NCBI GenBank assembly: GCA_934343805.1
Contig: CAKRIN010000036.1
Coordinates: forward strand, 1 to 16,008
Source of the DNA: an uncultured Lachnospira sp.
GTDB taxonomy: Bacteria; Bacillota; Clostridia; Lachnospirales; Lachnospiraceae
Length of the DNA stretch: 16,008 nucleotides
Reading direction: 5' to 3'
Both the position numbers and the translations under genes were made by a program. The notes below the pieces were generated by a model, which saw only the letters and a list, made by a program, of their open reading frames with translations, made no database searches and was not told the DNA's origin. This document shows, piece by piece, positions 1 to 7,900 of this stretch (position 1 is the first letter of the stretch; each line of letters opens with the position of its first letter).

Positions 1-92
1 GCAGGAACTTAACCGACATAAGTAAAACATAAGCTGCGAAGCAGCGACAGACGCCGGAGGCGGATGGTTTTACGCATGAGGTTAAGGGCTGT
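1..92 (+). ncRNA. Possible structured RNA or leader, 5' end outside window
   Basis: The stretch upstream of dnaX can fold into a branched rod. Positions 1-4 (GCAG) pair with 89-92 (CTGT, one G-U), 8-14 (CTTAACC) with 80-86 (GGTTAAG), and 22-28 (GTAAAAC) with 67-73 (GTTTTAC). Inside are two small hairpins: GCTGC-GAA-GCAGC at 33-45 and CGCC-GGA-GGCG at 52-62. The outermost pairs reach base 1, so the RNA probably begins upstream. I cannot assign a family. SRP RNA (scr/ffs) often lies upstream of dnaX in Firmicutes, but the GGAAGGAAGCAGC-type core of SRP domain IV is not in the visible part. It could instead be a cis-acting leader of dnaX. The pairing is directly visible; function is unknown. Confidence 0.35.
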
Positions 93-123
93 GAAAGTAG
101 ATACAGCGCAGAGGGAGGTAAAT

Positions 124-1749
124 ATGTCATATCAGGCTTTATATAGAAAATGGCGTCCAGACAATTTCAATGATGTCAAAGGACAGGATACAATAGTAAC
201 TACTCTGCGAAACCAGATTAACGCAGACAGGATAGGTCATGCATACCTGTTTTGCGGAACAAGAGGAACAGGTAAGACATCTGTTGCAAAGATATTTGCG
301 AAGGCAGTTAATTGTGAGCATCCCGTTAATGGAAACCCTTGTGGGGAGTGTCCGACATGCAAGGCGATTGCGGCTGGAACAAGCATGAATGTTATAGAAA
401 TAGATGCGGCATCTAATAATGGTGTTGATAACATAAGACAGATAAGGGAAGAAGTACAGTATTCACCGACTGAAGGAAGATTCAAAGTCTATATAATCGA
501 TGAGGTTCATATGCTTTCTATAGGAGCGTTCAATGCGCTGTTAAAGACATTGGAAGAACCTCCGGCATATGTAATATTTATACTGGCTACTACAGAAGTG
601 GCGAAGATTCCTATTACAATTCTTTCAAGATGTCAGAGATATGACTTCCACAGGATAACAATAGAGACAATTGCCGACAGACTTTCAGAACTGATGAAGG
701 CAGAGGGACTGAATGTAGAGGATAAGGCAATAAAGTATGTTGCCAAAGCAGCAGATGGTTCTATGCGAGATGCATTGAGCCTGTTAGACCAGTGCCTTGC
801 ATTCTATCTGGGAAAAGATCTTAAGTATGAAAATGTGCTTGATGTATTAGGCGCAGTTGATACAACGGTGTTTAGCAAAATGCTTTCCACAATACTGTCA
901 GGTGATGTTGCAGTGTGCATGTCACTTATGGAAGATCTGATTATACAGGGAAGAGATCTGTCACAGTTTGTCACGGATTTTATATGGTATCTGAGGAATC
1001 TGCTGCTTATAAAGAGCACTAAGGATGCAGACAGAATTGAAGATGTAATAGAAGTTTCGGCAGACAATCTTCAGGATTTGAAAAAAGATGCACAGAATGT
1101 TGATATTGATACACTTATGTATTACATAAGAGTGTTGTCAGAATTATCTAATGATCTTAAGTTCTCTACACAGAAGAGGGTTAAGACGGAGATAACATTT
1201 ATAAAGCTGATGCGTCCGGCTATGGATAACAGTCATGACATAGGAGATGTAGTAAGCCGTGTGACAATGCTTGAAGGACAGTTACAGAAAGTGCTTGATG
1301 ATATAAAAAGTGGCAGATTAGTAAGCGTAGCAGGAACTGCAGGGGATCAGGCGTCAATTCAGCAGCCTGTGCCAAAGAAGCCTGCAGAGAAACGTGTATA
1401 TGATGCGGTGCCAGAAGATGTTAAAGCTATTGCAGCAAGCTGGAGAGATATTGTTTCAACAATAGATGACCCGATTAATCAGACATTTTTACAGTCTGCT
1501 CATGTTACGTTAGCAGAAGATGGAATTAGTCTTGAAATTATGGTAGAATCAATTAGTGCCTATAATTCGCTTAGCAGACAGGAAGTAATTGACAGTATTG
1601 AAAATGTTATTGAAGAGAGAACAGGTGTAAGAGTTTCAATCAAAGTGACTAAGCTTAACGATGATGAGGATTTCCACAGCAGGTTTGTGGATCTTAAGGA
1701 ACTCGTAGGCATAGATATAGAAGTAGATGATAAGGAGGAGCTTATATAA
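124..1749 (+). CDS. dnaX: DNA polymerase III subunit gamma/tau
   Basis: This is the motor subunit of the bacterial clamp loader, which uses ATP to open the beta clamp and load it on primed DNA at the replication fork. The 541-residue protein has an AAA+ module with Walker A GTRGTGKT (45-52), the DnaX zinc cysteines C64, C73, C76 and C79, Walker B with DEVH (126-129), sensor-1 ATTE (155-158) and the SRC arginine-finger motif (168-170). The rest is the clamp-loader collar and a shorter tau-like tail, close to the length of Gram-positive DnaX. The start at 124 is chosen because GGGAGG (113-118) lies just upstream and the product begins [12 protein letters not shown], a classic DnaX N-terminus; the in-frame ATG at 64 lies inside the structured region. 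It overlaps ybaB by one base (TAATG). No convincing frameshift signal for gamma was seen. Confidence 0.98.
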   Translation: MSYQALYRKWRPDNFNDVKGQDTIVTTLRNQINADRIGHAYLFCGTRGTGKTSVAKIFAKAVNCEHPVNGNPCGECPTCKAIAAGTSMNVIEIDAASNNGVDNIRQIREEVQYSPTEGRFKVYIIDEVHMLSIGAFNALLKTLEEPPAYVIFILATTEVAKIPITILSRCQRYDFHRITIETIADRLSELMKAEGLNVEDKAIKYVAKAADGSMRDALSLLDQCLAFYLGKDLKYENVLDVLGAVDTTVFSKMLSTILSGDVAVCMSLMEDLIIQGRDLSQFVTDFIWYLRNLLLIKSTKDADRIEDVIEVSADNLQDLKKDAQNVDIDTLMYYIRVLSELSNDLKFSTQKRVKTEITFIKLMRPAMDNSHDIGDVVSRVTMLEGQLQKVLDDIKSGRLVSVAGTAGDQASIQQPVPKKPAEKRVYDAVPEDVKAIAASWRDIVSTIDDPINQTFLQSAHVTLAEDGISLEIMVESISAYNSLSRQEVIDSIENVIEERTGVRVSIKVTKLNDDEDFHSRFVDLKELVGIDIEVDDKEELI

Positions 1750-2099
1750 TGGCTAAAAGAGGTGGTTTTCCAGGAGGAATGCCTGGTAATATGAATAATC
1801 TGATGAAGCAGGCACAGAGAATGCAGCGTCAGATGGAGGAACAGCAGGCAGAACTTGAGAATAAGGAATTCAGCGCTACAGCAGGTGGTGGAGTAGTTGA
1901 GGTAACTGTTACAGGTAAGAGAGAGGTGTCTAAGGTAAAGATTGATCCTGAAGCAGTTGATCCAGATGATGTTGAGATGCTTGAGGATTTAATAGTAGCG
2001 GCTACTAATGAAGCTTTAAGAAAATGTGAAGAAGAGTCACAGGCACAGATGGCTAAGATTACTGGTGGACTTGGAGGATTAGGCGGAGGCTTATTCTAA
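1749..2099 (+). CDS. ybaB: YbaB/EbfC family nucleoid-associated protein
   Basis: This is a small DNA-binding protein of 116 residues, the usual size for YbaB/EbfC, which forms a dimer that binds DNA and helps organise the nucleoid. It has a Gly/Met-rich start ([13 protein letters not shown]), an amphipathic helix rich in Gln and Glu (about 15-42), a beta-rich core with [15 protein letters not shown] and the acidic segment [16 protein letters not shown], and a Gly-rich tail ending GGLGGGLF. The start codon shares bases with the dnaX stop (TAATG), and AAGGAGG at 1732-1738 provides the ribosome binding site inside dnaX. The dnaX-ybaB-recR order is widespread in bacteria and supports the assignment. 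The exact role in Firmicutes is less clear than the family identity. Confidence 0.96.
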   Translation: MAKRGGFPGGMPGNMNNLMKQAQRMQRQMEEQQAELENKEFSATAGGGVVEVTVTGKREVSKVKIDPEAVDPDDVEMLEDLIVAATNEALRKCEEESQAQMAKITGGLGGLGGGLF

Positions 2100-2695
2100 T
2101 GGACATCTACAGTGGTCATATTAACAGATTAATTGAAGAATTGTCGAGATTACCAGGGGTTGGGGCGAAGAGCGCCCAGCGCCTGGCATTTCACATTATA
2201 AACATGCCGGAGTCAGAGGTTAAGAGTCTGGCAGATACTATGATTGATGCAAAGCAGCATATTCACTACTGTAAGGAATGTTTTACGCTTACAGATGAGG
2301 AGTTGTGTCCGATATGTCGTGATCAGAAAAGAGATCATAAGACTATTATGGTTGTGGAACAGACAAGAGACATGGCAGCATACGAAAAGACAGGAAAATA
2401 TGAGGGCGTATATCATGTACTTCATGGAGCAATAAGCCCAATGCTTGGAATCGGACCGGCTGATATTAAGTTAAAGGAGCTTATGGTAAGACTTCAGGGA
2501 GATATTGATGAAGTAATTATTGCTACCAATTCTAATCTTGAAGGTGAAACAACTGCAATGTATATAAGTAAGATGATTAAGCCTACAGGAATAAAGGTTA
2601 CCAGGATAGCGAGTGGTGTGCCGGTAGGTGGGGATCTTGAGTATATTGATGAAGTTACTTTGTTAAGAGCGTTAGACGGAAGAACAGAGCTTTAA
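2099..2695 (+). CDS. recR: Recombination mediator protein RecR
   Basis: RecR acts with RecF and RecO to load RecA onto single-stranded DNA during gap repair. The protein is 198 residues, the standard length. It has an N-terminal helix-hairpin-helix (LPGVGAKSAQRLAFHI, about 18-33), a C4 zinc finger (C58, C61, C70, C73), a Toprim domain starting at VVEQ (85-88) and including NSNLEGETTA (144-153), and the C-terminal segment ending LLRALDGRTEL. The start overlaps the ybaB stop as TAATG, with GGAGG at 2085-2089 as ribosome binding site, so translation is probably coupled. Its stop codon sits in the loop of the inverted repeat that precedes the next gene. Confidence 0.98.
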   Translation: MDIYSGHINRLIEELSRLPGVGAKSAQRLAFHIINMPESEVKSLADTMIDAKQHIHYCKECFTLTDEELCPICRDQKRDHKTIMVVEQTRDMAAYEKTGKYEGVYHVLHGAISPMLGIGPADIKLKELMVRLQGDIDEVIIATNSNLEGETTAMYISKMIKPTGIKVTRIASGVPVGGDLEYIDEVTLLRALDGRTEL

Positions 2696-2714
2696 TTAAA
2701 TAATAAGCTCTGTT
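2683..2714. repeat. Perfect 10-bp inverted repeat between recR and jetA
   Basis: AACAGAGCTT at 2683-2692 is mirrored exactly by AAGCTCTGTT at 2705-2714, with a 12-base AT-only loop (2693-2704) holding the recR stop codon. As RNA it would form a hairpin ending directly before the GAGGAA ribosome binding site (2715-2720) of the next gene. No T-run follows the right arm, so it is not a normal intrinsic terminator. It could be an mRNA processing or stability element, or tune translation of the downstream gene. The symmetry is seen; function is inferred. Confidence 0.6.
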
Positions 2715-2724
2715 GAGGAATATT

Positions 2725-4242
2725 ATGGCAGAAAACATGACAGGTGATATTATATCAGATCACCGAGAACGAATGCTTAATCTGAAGAAATATTATCCAT
2801 TTTTCAGATTAATAGACACATCATTCTCTAATTTCAGAGATGGCAGGTATGACATTCTCGATATGGGTTATATTGTTATGGCAGTATTACGTTTTTTTAT
2901 CGAGGAGAACAATTTTAAAGAAAAAGATGTTACATATCCGGAATACCTGGATTTCTTAAGGCTGATACTTAAGAGGGATTTCGGGCTTGAATTGGATGAA
3001 TGTGACAGCAAAGATATTGCTGATTATATATTTGATAAGATTAAGAATGAAGGAAAACCTTTTGAATTCTCTTACTATGATCCTATAGACAGGAAGAAGA
3101 GAGTTTCCAGAATGAAGATAATAGAGAGTTCAATAAGGGATAATACTGTATGGTATTCGATAAGTCCGGATGCTATTGAATTCTATCTTGATACCAAGGA
3201 AATAAAAGACGAAAGCAGAATAAGTGTTTCACAGCTTCTTCTGGAGAAGATGATTAATTCACAGAATTTCCGTGGAGGAGTAGAAGTCGTTGAGAGAATT
3301 AATGAAGAAGTCAACAGACTTAAGTTAAAGAAGAATGAAGTTATGACAATTCTGTCGGGCGATGTTTTTGCGGGAATTGAGGCTTATGAAGAATTTGTCA
3401 AGACTGGAATGAAGTGGTTTGAGGATGAAGAGAAGCTGTTTAAAAAGAACAGGGACCTTATTACCAAATCCATTGAAAAGCTGAACGCATCAGGAAGTAC
3501 AGGCGAAGGCTACTATAAGACGATGAATGAAATATACAATCTTGAGACTCAGCTTAAGCAGGCGATGAACAGACACAGCGAGCTTCTTAAGGATTGTACA
3601 GAAATGCAGAAAATGACGGATGATGCTGTAAGAAGGGCCAAGCTTGGAAGACTTAGAAGTCATATGGATTTCACCTCGGCTCTTTCAGATATGATAAAAA
3701 AAGATAATGCAGATATTCTGGTTACTATGCTTAGTTCTCTTTTAAAACCTAATATCAGGAAAACATTTGACATAATAAGTATTGATGATGCATTAATGGT
3801 AAAACCGCCAAGGTATGAGGAAAAGGAACTTATCAGCAGTGACAGACCAGAGGATATTGTATTTGAGGATGAAGTTGAGGAGCAGAGGATTAAAGATAAT
3901 TATATATTCATCATGAGAAATCTTGTGATGTGTTTGAAAAAATCGGACATTATTACGTTGGGGGATTTTGCTGACGCAATGAAGAAAGCATATGGATCGG
4001 AAGTTTTGAAAAATGCAGATTTCTTTTCTTTTTTTGTTAATCTGTGCCAGAAAGATGAATATTGCCTGGGCGGGCATGCAAAAGAAGATACATTTCTTGA
4101 TTCATATCTGGAAGAAGGCTTTAAGGATGCGGATTCATTTGAGTTTACAATAAAAAAGGGTATTGATAAGAAGGTTGTATTATCGGACAGCTGCGTAATG
4201 GCAGATGTGCAGTTTATACGAAAGGAATCACATGGAGAATAG
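2725..4242 (+). CDS. jetA: JetA/MukF-like kleisin subunit of SMC complex (DUF5716-type)
   Basis: Predicted kleisin-like subunit of a MukBEF/MksBEF/Wadjet-type complex, bridging the heads of the SMC protein encoded two genes downstream. The 505-residue protein is soluble, with no signal peptide or membrane segment. Residues 1-160 look like a helical winged-helix domain, with a patch around WYSISPDAIEFYLDTKEI (143-160). Residues 165-345 are mostly long charged helices, including a likely coiled coil at about 232-310. Residues 375-392 are acidic, and 393-505 form a C-terminal globular domain. The start at 2725 is preferred because GAGGAA at 2715-2720 lies four bases upstream; a TTG at 2713 is in frame but badly placed. 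It overlaps the next gene by 11 bases. The JetA/DUF5716 assignment rests on recall of the family, size and gene order; without a profile search, MksF-like is an equally fair name. Confidence 0.75.
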   Translation: MAENMTGDIISDHRERMLNLKKYYPFFRLIDTSFSNFRDGRYDILDMGYIVMAVLRFFIEENNFKEKDVTYPEYLDFLRLILKRDFGLELDECDSKDIADYIFDKIKNEGKPFEFSYYDPIDRKKRVSRMKIIESSIRDNTVWYSISPDAIEFYLDTKEIKDESRISVSQLLLEKMINSQNFRGGVEVVERINEEVNRLKLKKNEVMTILSGDVFAGIEAYEEFVKTGMKWFEDEEKLFKKNRDLITKSIEKLNASGSTGEGYYKTMNEIYNLETQLKQAMNRHSELLKDCTEMQKMTDDAVRRAKLGRLRSHMDFTSALSDMIKKDNADILVTMLSSLLKPNIRKTFDIISIDDALMVKPPRYEEKELISSDRPEDIVFEDEVEEQRIKDNYIFIMRNLVMCLKKSDIITLGDFADAMKKAYGSEVLKNADFFSFFVNLCQKDEYCLGGHAKEDTFLDSYLEEGFKDADSFEFTIKKGIDKKVVLSDSCVMADVQFIRKESHGE

Positions 4243-4948
4243 AAATCTAGATAAGGCACTGGATATTGTATCTAAGCTTATAACAGGAGAAAATGTATCA
4301 GAGAAGGGCGCTAATGCGTCACTCTATCAGGAATACAGTAATAATGCTGAGGTATATGATATTGTTCATATGTCTGTAAAGAAGCTTAATCTTAATATAT
4401 ATGAATATAACAATAGTCTGTTTGTAAGTGCAGGAGACAATAACAGGGTGTTTGGTTATTCTAATGAAGAATTAAGAAATGCGATGGGGTTGAGAGTTAA
4501 TAAGGAATTATATCTTGCTTATTTTATAATTTATAATATTATAACTGAATTCTATTCGGATACACTTAGTTCAACATATGCAGAGTTCATAAGGGTTGAG
4601 GATATTATCAAAGATGTTGATAAGACAACAAGTGGTATAGTTGATAAAAGTACAGGACTGGTACTTGATGAGGTTGAAGAAAACAGTTTTAAGCAGATTG
4701 CACTTACATGGGATGAACTTCCGGTTACAACTGTGGAAGATCAGGCAGGGGCAAGGGCTGCGAGAAATTCAAAGTCAGGAATGGTGAAGCTTGTCCTTAA
4801 TTTTTGTGTTTCACAGGAACTGCTTGTTGAAAGTCAGGAGAGATTCTATCCAACTGACAGATTTAGAAGCCTTATTGAGAACTATTTTGATGATTACAGA
4901 GGACGTTTTGCAGAGTTAATGAATGGAGGAAGCAATGCCACAGATTAA
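4232..4948 (+). CDS. jetB: JetB/MukE-like accessory subunit of SMC complex
   Basis: Small middle gene of the three-gene SMC operon, predicted to encode the MukE/MksE/JetB-type winged-helix subunit that binds the kleisin and DNA. The protein has 238 residues, within the size range of MukE-like proteins, and no membrane segment. It starts MENRNLDKALDIVSKL, has a likely winged-helix region in the first 75 residues ending LFVSAGDNNRVFGYSNEELR, a hydrophobic helical stretch ELYLAYFIIYNIITEFY, and a second helical/winged-helix region ending in LLVESQERFYPTDRFRSLI. The ATG at 4232 is chosen because AAAGGAA (4221-4227) sits just before it; nine extra in-frame residues upstream have no better site. 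It overlaps the upstream gene by 11 bases and the downstream gene by 14, which implies translational coupling. Sequence conservation is weak in this class, so the call leans on context. Confidence 0.68.
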   Translation: MENRNLDKALDIVSKLITGENVSEKGANASLYQEYSNNAEVYDIVHMSVKKLNLNIYEYNNSLFVSAGDNNRVFGYSNEELRNAMGLRVNKELYLAYFIIYNIITEFYSDTLSSTYAEFIRVEDIIKDVDKTTSGIVDKSTGLVLDEVEENSFKQIALTWDELPVTTVEDQAGARAARNSKSGMVKLVLNFCVSQELLVESQERFYPTDRFRSLIENYFDDYRGRFAELMNGGSNATD

Positions 4949-7900
4949 CAGAATCAGGGTTAATAATGTTAAATATAACTTCGGAACGCAGGTTTATGAT
5001 GATTTTGTAATGCGTTTTAACTGTCAGAATACTATATATGATCTTGCCAATGGTGGAGGCAAGAGTCTTCTTATGCTCCTTCTTATGCAGAATATGCTTC
5101 CTAATTGTACACTTGATGATAAGCAGCCGATTGAGAAGCTTTTCAGACAGGGAAGTGGTAATACATGTATTCATTCATTAGTTGAGTGGAAGCTGGATTC
5201 ATGCTATCAGAAGGATGGGTTCAGATTCATGACAACAGGTTTCTGTGCAAGAAAAGGCAGGGGAACGGATGAAGATGCTGCACAGGAGGATGCGGGAACG
5301 GCATCGTCTAACGCAAGTGTTGAGTATTTTAATTATTGTATATTTTACCGCGAGTTTGGAGACAATGATATAAGAAATCTTCCTCTTGTTAAAGATGGCG
5401 AGCGTATTACATATAACGGGTTAAAAGCATATCTTCGCGATCTTGAGAAGGGAGAATACAAATATATTGTTAAGATATTCGACAGAAAAGGCGATTATCA
5501 GAGCTTTATAAGCAGATATGGAATATATGAGAGTGCATGGGAAATTGTAAGAGGAATTAATAAGACAGAAGGCCATGTAAGAACATATTTTGAGACTAAT
5601 TACAAGACAAGCCGTAAAGTGGTTGAAGATCTTCTGATAGAAGAGATTATACAGAAATCTTTCAACAATAAGCTTTCTGTAGATAATGATGAAGGCATGA
5701 TGGCGCAGACTCTCATGGATATTAAGGATAAGCTGGTTGAACTTTCAAAGAAACATTCGCAGCTTGGAGCATATGACAGCCAGATTGCAGCTATCGACAG
5801 TTTTAAGGAATATTTGTCGACATATGAAGAATTTTATAACAGAAAAGAAGAGACAGAAAAACAATTGTATAATCTGTTATTAGTGGCTATAAGGGAAAGT
5901 GGCAATAAGGAAAAAGAGCTTAATAACCAGGATGAACTCATCAATAAAATGCATGATGAATTGTCAAAGGAGAAAGAGGCAATAGCCGTAGCAGAGGTTA
6001 TGTCTGAAAAGAATTCCTTGGTGGGAGTGGAAGCACTTGTCAGAGATACAAGGAATGCGCTAGAGCTTAAGAATTCTGAAATTGCGAGGGAAAGAGGAGA
6101 ACTTACCCTTATGGAGTCAGCAGGTGATTATAAGGATTATTCAGAGTATGAAAAATCATATAAGGGACTGCAGGTAGCAATTGATAACAGGCTAAGAGAA
6201 GATGAAGATATAACATCTGAATTAAAGATGCTTGCTGCACAGTATAAGCGGTTCTATGAGACCGAATCGGCAAGACTCAAGGAAAAACTGGATATAGCGG
6301 TTAACCGTGTAAGACATCTTGAAACAGAACTTCTTGAGGCAAAGAGTAATCTGAGAAATGCAGATAAAGAGGCTGCAAGTCTTGGCAGCCTGTCAGATAA
6401 TCTTGAAAATGAGATCGGTCAGTTGCAGACACAGCTTAATGAATTGTTAACAGAGGCAGGAACGCTGGTTTCAGAAAATGCTGCTGCCAGGTATGATGAG
6501 GATTTCAGGGCGAAAGAGATACTAAAGAGTGAGGAGACACATTTGTCTGAAAAGCTCGAAGAACTACAGAATCAGCTGAGATCGCTTAATGAAACAGTGT
6601 CAGGTAATAAGACACTTGCCGGTATTCTTAATGAGCAGGCATTAAAGCTTGAAGAAGCAAGTCAGACAGAAAGCAGTGCGGATGAGCGGATGGAGAAAAT
6701 CCGAAGCATATATACGGCAGACAATGATACACTGATGCTTTCAGTTATTCTGGATACATACAGAAAGATGCAGGGTGAATATGCGCATGAGAGCAAGGAA
6801 ATTGCAGAACTTGAGCATTTTATTGATAATGCCAGAAAAGGAACTTATGTATGCAGAAGTGAAGAAAGAGACAGGCTTAAGACATATCTGGAGAGTCAGT
6901 ACGGAGAAGATGTTGTGGAAGGACATGAGTGGTTCAGACAGCTTAATCCGGGACAGAAGAGAGATGTTTTAAAGAGAACTCCTTTTGTTGAATATGGCTT
7001 TATTATAAAAAATGATTTTGAGAGGGTTAAAGCTGATGAGACTCTTCTGAATTTTGGGAGAGGAGCAGTTGTATATCCTGTAATCAGTGAGCAGGTTCTT
7101 ATTGATACAAAACTGGAGATTAATAAAGAGCTTATAGTATTTGCATTAAAGGATATGTCATTTCTTCGTGATGATGCAAAGCTGGAAACTGATATTAAGC
7201 TTGCGCAGGAAGAACTTGATAATTATAAGTCGCAGGAGAAGAAATTGTCTGACAGAATGGAGCTTGTGTGGGACGATTATACATTTGCATTAACATATAA
7301 GACTTCTGCTGGAAAGGCAGGTGTGTCAGGAAGCATTGAGGACATCAGGGCAAGAATTGCAGAGTGCAGCGAACAGTCCAATGCCGCAGTTAAAGAGGCA
7401 GAGTCTGTAACTGCTGTTAAGAACCAGGTGGAAGCAAAGCTTCTGGAGGTAAGAGCTGAATTGTCAGAAAAAGAGACAGCTTGTGATAATCTGACAAAGA
7501 TTATTGAAATGAAGTCGCTGATAGATACTAAGTATGACAAGCTTGGCAGAATGCGTGAAGATGCCGAAAATGCCAGAGAATATGTTTACGAATGTGAAGA
7601 AAAAAGTGCGTCATTAAACAAGGAATACGAGACAGCCTGCGACTATGAAGATAATACAAGAAAAGCATATGAAGAACTTGTTAAAGGCTGGGAGGAGCAG
7701 TATGCGCCTTATTACGATTCTGATATTTCCGTTACTATAAATGATGCGTCATATAACTCTGATAAAGAGGATATTGAAAGCAGATTTGCCGGATTAAGGA
7801 CTGCACTCGGACAGAAGAATGCTGATTTTGAAGATAAGCAGGCACTTATGAATCATTTGTCAGCATCTATGAACAAATGCCGTGAGGCAATTGAGTATCG

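Noticed and set aside
1081..1087. AAAAAAG run in dnaX as a possible slippery site for making gamma
   Set aside because: The run reads in a different phase from the E. coli A-AAA-AAG signal, and I saw no clear downstream hairpin or early -1 stop to support programmed frameshifting.
3793..4259. Long minus-strand open frames over jetA, jetC, tkt and adh
   Set aside because: They lie opposite well-supported genes, lack plausible start contexts and show no recognisable domains; they are antisense shadows.
4923..4934. Upstream ATG for the SMC-like gene
   Set aside because: Using it would place the GGAGGA ribosome binding site inside the coding sequence; the ATG at 4935 is correctly spaced after that site.
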